Shown here piece after piece: positions 25,884 through 34,794 of a stretch of DNA of 64,000 bases; position 1 is the stretch's first letter; each line of letters opens with the position of its first letter. The notes beneath the pieces were generated by a model that was not told the origin of the DNA, made no database searches, and worked only from the letters and a program-made list of their open reading frames with translations. Source of the stretch: Thiocapsa imhoffii (GTDB lineage Bacteria > Pseudomonadota > Gammaproteobacteria > Chromatiales > Chromatiaceae); assembly GCF_016583985.1 (NCBI RefSeq), contig NZ_NRSD01000017.1, positions 1-64,000 on the forward strand, written 5' to 3'. Made by a program: the position numbers and the translations under genes.

Positions 25884-27044
25884 ATGCGACGTGCTTCCGC
25901 GATGACTCCGCTAGGGCTCTGGATGCTGATGGCCGGGATGCTGCTCACCGTTGGCTGTAGTTCGCAATCGACACGGCCCGGTGAGGTCACGGATCGTTCG
26001 AGCTATCGTGGGAGTTACCCTGTCATTCCGGCCTCCGCGACGGCCTCGTTCACGGTGGTTCAGGGGGATTTCGCGGGGTCTTCAGGGGTCGAGCCCTTCA
26101 TGCGCAGGATGCAAGCACAGGGCTTCACGCCTGCTCAGGTCGCGGCGATCCTCTCCGGTGCCAAGCGCGAACAATGGATCATTGATGCCATGAACCGCCA
26201 AGCGCCGCGCCCGAGTACCGGACCCACCGGGGCCTGGATCCGCTATCGTGCCAAGTTCCTGACCGAGGCAAACATCACCAACGGCGTGCGCTTTTGGCGC
26301 GAGAACCAGGCGGCGCTCGAGCGCGCGCAGGCGCGCTACGGGGTTCCCCCGGAGTACGTCGTTGCCATCATCGGAGTCGAGACCCGCTACGGGGGCTATC
26401 TGGGGCGGACGCGGATCATCGATGCCCTGTCGACGCTCGCGTTCGCTTACCCACGACGGTCTGACTATTTCACCGATGAATTGGAGTCCTTTCTGATCAT
26501 GACCCGCGATGAGGGGATCGATCCCTTCTCGCCGCGCGGCTCCTTCGCGGGCGCAATGGGCTTGGGCCAGTTCATGCCGAGCAGCTTCCGTGACTATGCG
26601 GTCGATTTCGATGGGGATGGCGACCGGGATCTCTGGAATCCGACCGACGCGATTGGCAGTGTGGCAAACTATTTCAAGGCGCATGGCTGGCAGGCGCGCC
26701 AGCCGGTGGTGGTGCGCGCTCAGGTGGGTTCCGGTGGGGTCGGTGCCCTTAAGGTGGGCTTCGATACCCGCTATGGCGTCCGGGAACTGCAGAACCTCGG
26801 GATCACGCCAACCGGGTCACTGGGGAACGCAAACCAGGCGAGCCTGATCCGTCTGGATATGGGCAGCGGCTACGAGTATTGGCTGGGCCTGCAAAATTTC
26901 TACACCATCACCCGTTACAACCACAGCAGCTACTACGCCATGGCGGTCCATCAGCTGGCGCAAGCCATCAAGTCGCGCCACCAGGGCACGGGGGCGACGC
27001 GGGTGTCGCAACAGCTCGAGGAACTGAACGAGATCCCGCTCTAG
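25884..27044 (+). CDS. mltB: Lytic murein transglycosylase B, lipoprotein
   Basis: A 386-residue MltB-type lytic transglycosylase. It has a lipoprotein signal (LMAGMLLTVGC, lipobox TVGC) and the catalytic glutamate in AIIGVETRYGGYLG. Further family motifs are YPRRSDYFTDELESFL, GSFAGAMGLGQFMPSSF and DGDGDRDLWNPTDAIGSVANYF. It cleaves peptidoglycan to 1,6-anhydro products from the outer-membrane inner face. A GAGG ribosome binding site precedes the ATG at 25884. It is followed by recG 39 bp downstream. Confidence 0.95.
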   Translation: MRRASAMTPLGLWMLMAGMLLTVGCSSQSTRPGEVTDRSSYRGSYPVIPASATASFTVVQGDFAGSSGVEPFMRRMQAQGFTPAQVAAILSGAKREQWIIDAMNRQAPRPSTGPTGAWIRYRAKFLTEANITNGVRFWRENQAALERAQARYGVPPEYVVAIIGVETRYGGYLGRTRIIDALSTLAFAYPRRSDYFTDELESFLIMTRDEGIDPFSPRGSFAGAMGLGQFMPSSFRDYAVDFDGDGDRDLWNPTDAIGSVANYFKAHGWQARQPVVVRAQVGSGGVGALKVGFDTRYGVRELQNLGITPTGSLGNANQASLIRLDMGSGYEYWLGLQNFYTITRYNHSSYYAMAVHQLAQAIKSRHQGTGATRVSQQLEELNEIPL

Positions 27045-27083
27045 TCCCGTCCGCGCACCGCGGTTCGATCACGTCGTTCGGCC

Positions 27084-29174
27084 GTGAGCCGTCCCCAACA
27101 GGGGCTCGATTGCATCGGCGTCGAGCAACTCCAGCGCGTCGGGCCACGCATCGCCGCGCGACTTGCCAAGCTCGGGATCCGCACGGTTCAAGACCTGCTT
27201 TTCCACGTGCCGCACCGGTATCAGGACCGTACGCGACGGCGAGCCCTCAGTGAGCTCGCGCCTGGCGAGGAGGTGCTGATCGAAGGTGAGATCGAGCGGG
27301 TCGAGGGTGCGCTCGGGCGGCGGCCGTCACTGAAGGTGTGGCTGCGTGATAGCTCGGGAGGCGGGCTACTGCTGCGCTTCTTCCACTACGGCCGTGCGCA
27401 GCGCGAGGCCTTTCAGCCCGGGGTGCGGTTGCGTTGCTACGGTGAGGTGCGCCAGGGGCCGGCATCCTTGGAGATGGTCCATCCTGAATACCGCGTGCTG
27501 ATGGATGGCCTGGCGCCGCTCGAGCAACGCTTGACGCCGATCTACCCCTCGACTGAAGGGCTCCAACAATCCTCGTGGCGCGCCTTGACCGATCAGGCGC
27601 TGACGATGCTCGCCGCGAGCCCCCTGCATGAGGGGCTTCCAGCGGAGATCCTGCGGCCCTTGGGCCTGCCATCACTGCGCGACGCACTGGTCTATCTGCA
27701 TCGCCCCCCGCTCGATGCGGTCCTGGTGGATCTGAGCGAAGGCCGCCACCCGGCGTTTCAGCGTCTTGCCTTCGAGGAGTTGGTCGCCCACCAACTCAGC
27801 CTCCGGCGTCTGCGTTTGGCTCAGCAGTGTGTGGTCGCTCCCGTGCTGGCTGGGACGGGTGCCTTGCAACAGCGCTTGCGCGCAGCCTTGCCGTTTCGAT
27901 TGACCGCGGCGCAAGAGCGTGTGGTCGCTGAGATTGCCACCGATCTCGGTCGAACCCGACCGATGCAGCGGTTGTTGCAAGGCGATGTCGGCGCGGGCAA
28001 GACGCTGGTCGCGGCACTCGCCGCCCTGCAAGCGATCGAGTCTGGGGCTCAGGTCGCCCTCATGGCCCCGACCGAACTGCTCTCGGAGCAACATCGACGC
28101 GGCTTCGAGATGTGGCTGACCCCGCTCGGGGTCGAGCCCCTGTGGTTGGTCGGGCGCCACAAGGGGCGTGAGCGCGCAGCCTTATTGGAGGCCGTCGCCT
28201 CGGGCCGGGGACGGCTGGTGATGGGCACGCATGCGCTCTTTCAGGATGACGTGGTCTTCGCGTCGCTTGGCCTGGTGATCATCGACGAACAACATCGTTT
28301 CGGTGTGCATCAACGCCTGCGGTTGCGAGCCAAGGGGAGCGGCGCGAACTCGGCACCGCATCAGTTGATCATGACAGCGACGCCGATTCCGCGCTCGTTG
28401 GCGATGACCCTCTATGCCGATCTCGATCTCTCTGTGATCGATGAATTGCCGCCTGGGCGCACCCCGATCGTCACGGCGGCGGTGCCCGATACGCGGCGTG
28501 ACGAGGTCATCACCCGGGTGCGCCGCGCCTGTGAGGGAGGTCGTCAGGCCTATTGGGTCTGTACCCTGATCGAGGAGTCGGAGGTGTTGGAGTGCCAGGC
28601 GGCCGAGGAGACGGCGCGGCAACTCGCCGAACAGCTTCCGGAGGTGCGTCTTGGCTTGGTGCATGGACGCATCAAGGGACCTGAGCGCGAAGCCGTGATG
28701 GGGGCCTTTGCCGCCGGCGAGCTTGACCTCCTAGTCGCGACCACGGTCATCGAGGTCGGGGTCGATGTGCCGAATGCCAGCCTCATGATCATCGAGAATC
28801 CGGAGCGCTTGGGGCTTGCGCAACTCCATCAGCTCCGGGGGCGGGTCGGGAGAGGATCCGTGCAGAGTCACTGTGTGTTGCTGTTCCATCCGCCCTTGTC
28901 CCCGGCGGCACGCGCGCGACTCGGCATCATCCGATCCGCCGAGAGTGGGTTCGAGATTGCGGAGCGTGACCTGGAGATGCGTGGCGCGGGCGAGGTCCTC
29001 GGGACCCGACAGACGGGCGCGATCCAGTTTCGCGTGGCCGATCCCGTGCGTGATCAGGCCTTGGTTGCCGCGGCGCAGCAGGCGGCCGACCTGATCATCG
29101 AACAGCATCCGGATCGTGTCGCGCCCCTGGTGCAGCGCTGGCTGGGGCGTCGCGAACACTTCATCAGCGTTTGA
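27084..29174 (+). CDS. recG: ATP-dependent DNA helicase RecG
   Basis: A 696-residue RecG that reverses stalled forks and branch-migrates Holliday junctions. It has an N-terminal wedge/OB domain (about residues 40-170), helicase motif I GDVGAGKT, motif II IIDEQHRFG (DEQH), motif III TATPIPRSL, and motif VI HQLRGRVGRG, plus the C-terminal TRG-like region. The start is a GTG at 27084 with no clear ribosome binding site; the first residues match the family (GVEQLQRVGPRIAARLAKLGI). Confidence 0.96.
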   Translation: MSRPQQGLDCIGVEQLQRVGPRIAARLAKLGIRTVQDLLFHVPHRYQDRTRRRALSELAPGEEVLIEGEIERVEGALGRRPSLKVWLRDSSGGGLLLRFFHYGRAQREAFQPGVRLRCYGEVRQGPASLEMVHPEYRVLMDGLAPLEQRLTPIYPSTEGLQQSSWRALTDQALTMLAASPLHEGLPAEILRPLGLPSLRDALVYLHRPPLDAVLVDLSEGRHPAFQRLAFEELVAHQLSLRRLRLAQQCVVAPVLAGTGALQQRLRAALPFRLTAAQERVVAEIATDLGRTRPMQRLLQGDVGAGKTLVAALAALQAIESGAQVALMAPTELLSEQHRRGFEMWLTPLGVEPLWLVGRHKGRERAALLEAVASGRGRLVMGTHALFQDDVVFASLGLVIIDEQHRFGVHQRLRLRAKGSGANSAPHQLIMTATPIPRSLAMTLYADLDLSVIDELPPGRTPIVTAAVPDTRRDEVITRVRRACEGGRQAYWVCTLIEESEVLECQAAEETARQLAEQLPEVRLGLVHGRIKGPEREAVMGAFAAGELDLLVATTVIEVGVDVPNASLMIIENPERLGLAQLHQLRGRVGRGSVQSHCVLLFHPPLSPAARARLGIIRSAESGFEIAERDLEMRGAGEVLGTRQTGAIQFRVADPVRDQALVAAAQQAADLIIEQHPDRVAPLVQRWLGRREHFISV

Positions 29175-29424
29175 TCCCGGTTGGCCTGCCCTAATCATGG
29201 TGATGGACTCAGGTCATGGATGAGCCGGTGCCTGTGGGGCAGCGTTCGCGCCCGCTCCGTTGCTTTCGTGTTCCCGGACAGGGCCGGGTTGCGGGCGCGG
29301 ATGCCGAAGGTGGCCAGTGATCTCCTTGCGGGCGGTGTGTTCGTTCGGACCGCGTTGTCTGTTCGTGGTGCCTGAGCAGTCCTTGAATAAAATGATTTAG
29401 CGATGAGATCGAGGAGGTGTTCCG

Positions 29425-29826
29425 ATGGGAGAGCGGCATGCACAACAGGACATCTGGGTCTTCGTGACCCTGTGTCTGGGATTTGCCCTATCGTTCGTGG
29501 TTTCAGTGGTCCCCCACTACAACGGCTCATACCGTTTGGAGCCACTGCTCTTGGCGGCCTGGTTGTTGCCCTATGGGATTTTGGCCGTGCTGGTGTATTT
29601 CATGCGGGGACCCGTGCGCTGGCGGGCCGTTGCGGTCGTGATTCTGCTTCAAGTGTGCGCGACCTGGCTGCAGCGGGGGGTGTTCGACCCGCAAGGTGGA
29701 GCACTTGCTTACGGTATCGCGCTCTTGACCGCGATCGGCTTGCTCCTGATGGTGCCACAACTGCTCGGGCGCTGGGATGAAGGGCCACTTGCGCCGCTGT
29801 TTCGGCGCTACCTTCGCGCTTCTTGA
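29425..29826 (+). CDS. Small integral membrane protein, unknown
   Basis: A 133-residue protein with four predicted membrane segments (about 10-30, 40-60, 67-83, 92-112) and a short charged C terminus. I do not recognise the family. A near-perfect ribosome binding site (GAGGAGGTG) sits before the ATG, and codon use is like its neighbours, so it is a real gene. It follows recG by 250 bp and converges on the serine hydrolase gene. Confidence 0.8.
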   Translation: MGERHAQQDIWVFVTLCLGFALSFVVSVVPHYNGSYRLEPLLLAAWLLPYGILAVLVYFMRGPVRWRAVAVVILLQVCATWLQRGVFDPQGGALAYGIALLTAIGLLLMVPQLLGRWDEGPLAPLFRRYLRAS

Positions 29827-29860
29827 ATGACTCGAAGCGGGATCCCTGATCCCGTTTCCG

Positions 29861-30817
29861 TCAGACCAATCGGTAGCGGTCCTTCATCTCCAGATAGACC
29901 AGGTTCGACACCCGACGAATCGCATTCCCACGCCCGCTGATCCAGCGACTGTACTCGGTGGTTCGGCTCGGACGCTCGATCACTCCGATCATGGTGTAGG
30001 CATGCATGCGTCCACGGCGATCCGGAATCTCGATGATGCCCATGTCGCCGCAGAGCATGGCGGTTGATCCGGTTTTGTTGTAGACACGGGCGGCTTCGGG
30101 CAGACCCGCGACGCCACCAGACAGACGATTGCCACTCGGCAGGCCCATCAGGCGTCGTTGCTCCTGACTATTGGGCATGCGGTTGTTCCAGACCGAGAAG
30201 AGAAAACGGCTGTAGTCGTGGGCCGACGCTAGGTTGCGGTACGTGCGACCGGTCTCGGGGATCTTCTCAACGATCCGCGTTTCTTTGAAGACACCGGGCG
30301 CGCGTTGCTTCAAGACGGCCTCGACGTCCGCGGGGCCACGACGCGACTGACGTTCGCTGACCAGGTCGATGATTCGATTGGTGGCGGGATTGTTGCTGCG
30401 CTGAATCATCCGTTCCATGGTCCGACGCACGTCGTCGGAGTAGCCGAGGCGACCACGGGAGCGTTCCATCTCGAAAAAATAGGCCTGTGCCACGAAGGGC
30501 TTGATCATGCTAGCGGCTTGCCGCGGGATGCCTTCGTTGATGGACACCAGCTTTTGCCGCGCCGTGAAATCGTAGACGGACCAGGAGGTCTTCTCGTTGG
30601 GCTGGATCAATCCTTGTCGACGCATCCCCTTAACCAGATCCACGACCTTGCGCTGCAAGGATGATCCAGTCGAAGCCGCCTCGGCAAAGGTTGGGGTTCC
30701 GAGCAAAAGTCCTGCCGAGGTCGCGGCGAGCACCGCAAGAAACGAGCGACGATCCGGGCAGAAGACATGCTCGTCATCGGGGGTGGCGTTGACGCGGAAG
30801 TCGTGGGACTGATTCAT
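29861..30817 (-). CDS. Tat-exported serine hydrolase (penicillin-binding/class A beta-lactamase fold)
   Basis: A 318-residue protein with a Tat-type signal (DRRSFLAVLAATSAGLLLG, twin arginine) and the serine penicillin-recognising fold: SxxK at Ser103-Lys106 (ASMIKP), SxN-like Ser141-Asn143 (RSNNPA) and KTG at 248-250 (YNKTGS). It resembles class A beta-lactamase-like hydrolases. The omega-loop ExxLN motif of true class A beta-lactamases is not evident, so a DD-peptidase or other amidase/esterase role is as likely as beta-lactam hydrolysis. It is transcribed in the same direction as the DsrC-like gene upstream, 353 bp away. Confidence 0.82.
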   Translation of the reverse strand: MNQSHDFRVNATPDDEHVFCPDRRSFLAVLAATSAGLLLGTPTFAEAASTGSSLQRKVVDLVKGMRRQGLIQPNEKTSWSVYDFTARQKLVSINEGIPRQAASMIKPFVAQAYFFEMERSRGRLGYSDDVRRTMERMIQRSNNPATNRIIDLVSERQSRRGPADVEAVLKQRAPGVFKETRIVEKIPETGRTYRNLASAHDYSRFLFSVWNNRMPNSQEQRRLMGLPSGNRLSGGVAGLPEAARVYNKTGSTAMLCGDMGIIEIPDRRGRMHAYTMIGVIERPSRTTEYSRWISGRGNAIRRVSNLVYLEMKDRYRLV

Positions 30818-31170
30818 AGTGGTCTCTCTTACATCCCGATCCAGTCAGAGCGGCGCTGATTGTGTCCGGCTGATGATGGCCGGCGGGGGCATCTGCGCGG
30901 AGAAACCCAGGTTGTGGGCGCGAAACGGCGACATCACAGGACGGCGGGCGCCCCGCAAAACCCAAAAATCAGCACGGTTGGATGGGGTGTAAGGATAGGC
31001 GGCCCGGCGGCGATTGGCAAGGTTCAGTGGTATAAAAAGGATCGTGGAGTCAGCGGGATTGCGCGACTTATTGAAGCCTGTTGGAACAAGCGCGCGGGGT
31101 CCTGCGCGCTCGCTCCGGTGTGGGCACGATCTGGTGATCGCCTCGGTCGATCGCCCGGTGTGCCGAGGGT
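30818..31170. other. 353-bp intergenic region, no gene seen
   Basis: Between the DsrC-like stop and the serine hydrolase start (both minus strand). I see no credible coding frame, strong hairpin or clear promoter. Frames through it are arginine/proline-rich products of GC-rich noncoding DNA. Confidence 0.5.
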
Positions 31171-31530
31171 CTACTGCACGCTGCCGAAGGATTTGTCGAC
31201 GGCCCCGGAGGGCGCGGCGAGACCGGCGAAGCGGCACCCCTGCGCGACCGGTCCCCCGGGCAGGATTCCATAGAGGTATTTTAATCCACCACGCTCGTGG
31301 AACTGCTCTTCGAGTGCGTCATGCAGTTCGCGCACGTTTGGTTTGGCCTTGCGGTCGAACAAGGACTGTAATGCCTTGATCAGCATCCAATGATCATCGG
31401 TCAGCTCGATCTTGTCGGCGTGAGCCGCGGCGATGGCCTGCTCACGTGACCAGCCTTCGGGGGCATCCGGAAAATCGCTGTCGCGAATGATGGAATGTGG
31501 ATTCATGATCTCAGCCATGCTCTGAGCCAT
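31171..31530 (-). CDS. DsrC/TusE-family protein with atypical cysteines
   Basis: A 119-residue DsrC/TusE-like protein: DAPEGWSREQAIAAAHADKIELTDDHWMLIKALQSLF in the core and the family C-terminal arm LKYLYGILPGGPVAQGCRFAG. In DsrC the arm has two cysteines 11 residues apart; TusE keeps only the C-terminal one. Here the upstream cysteine is kept (Cys99) and the C-terminal one is replaced by Ala110, followed by an extra nine residues. It cannot be canonical DsrC or TusE and may be a regulatory paralogue or a one-cysteine sulfur carrier (inference). AGGAGGAG gives a strong ribosome binding site. A perfect palindrome lies 31 bp upstream of the start. Confidence 0.88.
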   Translation of the reverse strand: MAQSMAEIMNPHSIIRDSDFPDAPEGWSREQAIAAAHADKIELTDDHWMLIKALQSLFDRKAKPNVRELHDALEEQFHERGGLKYLYGILPGGPVAQGCRFAGLAAPSGAVDKSFGSVQ

Positions 31531-31560
31531 GTGTCATCTCCTCCTCTACTCGAGTGATGT

Positions 31561-31579
31561 ATCAGACCCGCGGTCTGAT
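31561..31579. promoter_or_regulatory. Operator-like palindrome upstream of the DsrC-like gene
   Basis: ATCAGACC-CGC-GGTCTGAT is a perfect 8-bp inverted repeat with a 3-bp centre, 31-49 bp upstream of the DsrC-like start codon. Size and symmetry fit a dimeric repressor site. It could instead be the base of a small hairpin in the leader. The regulator is unknown. Confidence 0.55.
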
Positions 31580-31680
31580 TGCGGTGTAGCCCGCTGCGCA
31601 ATCGGCCCACGCCGGTATCGTGCGTGAGTCCGCTCCTGTTGCTCTCCTCAGTGCGAGTGTCGAACCTGCGGCGGCACACG

Positions 31681-34600
31681 TCAACCTTCCGGTCTTGCTG
31701 CATGCCTGGGTTCGGGAGCCTGGCCCGACCAGGTGGCGGTCCAGAAGGCTTCCGACGCTGGTTTGCCGATGAAATAGCCTTGTAAGAGATCACAGCCATG
31801 CTCGCGCAGAAAGCGGCTTTGGCCTTCGGTTTCGATCCCCTCGGCCACCACGCGCAATCCCAAGATATGCGCCAAGGCAATGGTTGCCACGCTGATCGCC
31901 GCATCATTGTCGTCGAATTCGATGTCGCGAACGAACTCACGGTCGAGCTTCAGCACCATGATCGGGAGGCGTTTCAGATAGGCCAGGGAGGAATAACCGG
32001 TGCCAAAATCGTCGATGGCCAGGGAGACGCCCAGATCGCGCAAGGACTGCAGTTTGACGATGGCCAGCTCGGGGCGATCCATCGCGGTCGATTCGGTGAT
32101 CTCTAACTCTAGTTCATCCTCGCCCAAGCCATGCCGATGCAGGATCTCGGCGACCTTCTCGACCAGTGTGGGATCGGAAAGCTGGCTCGCGGAGAGGTTT
32201 ACGGCCATCCGTTTCGGCCCGACCCCGTGTGCCTTCCAGCGCGCGAAGCATTGGCAGGCCTCCTCGATGACCCACTGACCGATGATCTGGATCAGGCCCG
32301 TCTGCTCGGCAATCGGGATGAAGTGGATCGGTGGGATCAATCCGCGCTCGGGGTGGCGCCAACGGATCAGGGCCTCCATCGCCTCGGGAGGTGAGTTGGG
32401 GGCCTGGTGAGGCTTGATTTGTGGTTGGTAGTGCAGTTCGAATTGGTGCTCGTCGATCGCGATGCGCAGTTCGCACTCGAGCCTGAGGCGTTCGGCCGCG
32501 GCGACATTGAGTTCCTCGGTAAAGAACTGGGCGTTATGACGGCCCAGTTCCTTCGCGTGATACATGGCCGCGTCGGCGTTGCGCATCAACACCCCGGCAT
32601 CCGCCCCATCGCCAGGGTAGACACTGATCCCGATGCTCGGGCTGGAGTGGAGGCGTTGTCCGTTGATCTCATAAGATGTAGCGAGGAGGGTGAGAATCTT
32701 GGACGCGAGTGGCGAGGCCTCATTGGGGAAATGCAACCCGGTCAGGACGACAACGAATTCATCACCGCCCTGACGCGCGACGATATCGCTTTCACGCACC
32801 GCGGCCCGCAGTCGCTTGGCGACCTCGATGAGCAATAGATCACCGACCTGATGACCCAGGGTATCGTTGATCACCTTGAAGTGGTCGAGGTCGATCAGAA
32901 GCACGGCGAGATGATGGCCGTCCTGATGCGCGGACATGATCGCCTGGGAGAGACGAATCTGGAGGTTGTAGCGGTTGAACAGGCCGGTCAGGCTGTCGTG
33001 ATGTGCGAGATGCTCGATGCGTTGTTCCGCCGCCTTGCGCTCGCTGATGTCGGTGAAGCTGGCGATGTAATGGGTGATGTCTCCATCGCGGTTGCGGATT
33101 GTCGAGATCGCCGCCCATTTGGGTGTTTCGTTGCCGTCGCGGTCATGGTCCCAAAGCTCGCCTTGCCAATAGCCGGACTCGTCGAGCGCTTCCCATAACG
33201 CTTGATAGGTCGTGGGCGCGGTCCGTTCACTCGACAGCATGCTCGGGGTCTGGCCTTGGATCTCAGCAAGTGTGTAACCGGTCTGCCGGGTGAAGGCGGG
33301 ATTGATCGCCACAATGCGCTGGTCCGCGTCGGTGACGAGGATTGCCTCGCCGCTGTGCTCGAACATGTTGGCATAGAGTTGTAGGGTCTCCATGGCACGA
33401 TGCAATTCGCTAATATCCTGGACGGTGCCATAGGAGCGCAGTGGCGTGCCATCCGGTGCATAGTCGCTCTGGCCGTGTTCCTGGAGATATTTGATCCGCC
33501 CGTCGTCGCATCGCAGTCGATGCTGGATGCTGTAGGGCTGACCACTGGCGAGCGAGTCGCGATAGGCTTGATCGACGCGTGCCCGGTCATCCGGATGCAC
33601 GGCCTCGAGAAAGGCTTGATAGCTCGCGGCGAAGCGTCGCGGATCGATCTCGAAGATCTGAAAGACCTCCTCCGACCAGTCCAGGCGATTGGCGCGCAGA
33701 TCAAGGCTCCAGTGGCCGAGTCGTGCGATGCGTTGGGCTTCACGCAAGCGCGTGAGCGACTGCTCCAAGGCAGATTCGGCGCGCACGAACCGGCGTCCCA
33801 AGAAGTCTGCCGCGAGTGCCGCAAGCAGCGCGAGCACCACGAAGGTGAGCAGGGTCGTGCGTTGCGCTTGGTAGAGCGGGGCCAGGGCTTCCTCGACATC
33901 GATCTTGACCACCATGCCCCATTGGAGGGCGGGTAGATAACGCCAGTCCGCCGCCACCGTGACGCCACTGTAGTCGGCCACGATGCCGCTGCCATGCTGT
34001 CCGGACAAGGCCGCGCGCATCGGTTGGGCGGTCTGCTCGAACGGCACCAGACGCGTGAAGGCCGCACCAGGCAGGCGTTCGAGTTCGATGGTATAGCGGG
34101 TCTGCTCCGCCTCGCGCATCGCCATGACGGTCTCGCCGGTCAGGCCTAGGCCGGTGCGATCGGCGACAACCGGCATCAAGGCCGCGAGGTTCACCTGTAG
34201 GGCGATGGCGCCAATGGGACGACGCTCCAAGAACAGCGGGGCGACGACGAACGCAGCGGTTTCTTCGCCCGAGGGCGCATAGGGTGCGAAGGGGGTGAGA
34301 TCCGTCTGCAAGAAGGCCATGGCTTTGTCAAAACCGATGGCCAGCATGCTGTCACGGTAGGGCCCCGTCATGAGATTGGTCCCGAGATCGGATTCTTCGC
34401 GCAGAGAAAACAGGACGTTGCCCGCGGGATCGATCAAGAGAATGTCATGATAGTGCTTGCTCTCTCCCAGCCCGCCGAAGCGGGTGCGCAAACCCGCGAC
34501 CACCTCCGGATCGAGCGGATGGGTGCCGGTCTGGTGGGCGGATATGAGATCTTCAAGGTTCGTGCGAATCCCCTCCTGTCTCGCGAGTGACTCGGCATCG

Positions 34601-34794
34601 GCGAGCCGTTCGTTGATGTAGACGTCGATCTGATCGGCTTTTTTATCGCCGATCCTGGTGATGCTCTGGAGCACGATCCTGGTGAGCGCATGCTCGAAGC
34701 TCAACAGATTAAACCAGGAGAGTCCGGCCAGCGGCAGCACGGAGACGATCAGGAAGCCAAAGGCGAGGTGCCGGCCGGTGTGCCGCGGTTTCAT
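31681..34794 (-). CDS. Membrane GGDEF-EAL protein with periplasmic sensor and two PAS domains
   Basis: A 1037-residue inner-membrane c-di-GMP enzyme: membrane segment (about 9-31), dCache-like periplasmic domain (about 35-310), membrane segment (313-336), two PAS domains (about 345-465 and 467-590), GGDEF domain with intact GGDEF at 676-680 and the inhibitory RxxD site (RESD, 667-670), then an EAL domain with EAL at 807-809, ELEITES, DDFGTGYSS and AEGIET motifs all present. Both synthesis and hydrolysis of c-di-GMP are possible. The start at 34794 overlaps the stop of the upstream substrate-binding protein gene (ATGA). Coupled translation suggests that the binding protein feeds its signal to the periplasmic domain. 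Confidence 0.95.
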   Translation of the reverse strand: MKPRHTGRHLAFGFLIVSVLPLAGLSWFNLLSFEHALTRIVLQSITRIGDKKADQIDVYINERLADAESLARQEGIRTNLEDLISAHQTGTHPLDPEVVAGLRTRFGGLGESKHYHDILLIDPAGNVLFSLREESDLGTNLMTGPYRDSMLAIGFDKAMAFLQTDLTPFAPYAPSGEETAAFVVAPLFLERRPIGAIALQVNLAALMPVVADRTGLGLTGETVMAMREAEQTRYTIELERLPGAAFTRLVPFEQTAQPMRAALSGQHGSGIVADYSGVTVAADWRYLPALQWGMVVKIDVEEALAPLYQAQRTTLLTFVVLALLAALAADFLGRRFVRAESALEQSLTRLREAQRIARLGHWSLDLRANRLDWSEEVFQIFEIDPRRFAASYQAFLEAVHPDDRARVDQAYRDSLASGQPYSIQHRLRCDDGRIKYLQEHGQSDYAPDGTPLRSYGTVQDISELHRAMETLQLYANMFEHSGEAILVTDADQRIVAINPAFTRQTGYTLAEIQGQTPSMLSSERTAPTTYQALWEALDESGYWQGELWDHDRDGNETPKWAAISTIRNRDGDITHYIASFTDISERKAAEQRIEHLAHHDSLTGLFNRYNLQIRLSQAIMSAHQDGHHLAVLLIDLDHFKVINDTLGHQVGDLLLIEVAKRLRAAVRESDIVARQGGDEFVVVLTGLHFPNEASPLASKILTLLATSYEINGQRLHSSPSIGISVYPGDGADAGVLMRNADAAMYHAKELGRHNAQFFTEELNVAAAERLRLECELRIAIDEHQFELHYQPQIKPHQAPNSPPEAMEALIRWRHPERGLIPPIHFIPIAEQTGLIQIIGQWVIEEACQCFARWKAHGVGPKRMAVNLSASQLSDPTLVEKVAEILHRHGLGEDELELEITESTAMDRPELAIVKLQSLRDLGVSLAIDDFGTGYSSLAYLKRLPIMVLKLDREFVRDIEFDDNDAAISVATIALAHILGLRVVAEGIETEGQSRFLREHGCDLLQGYFIGKPASEAFWTATWSGQAPEPRHAARPEG

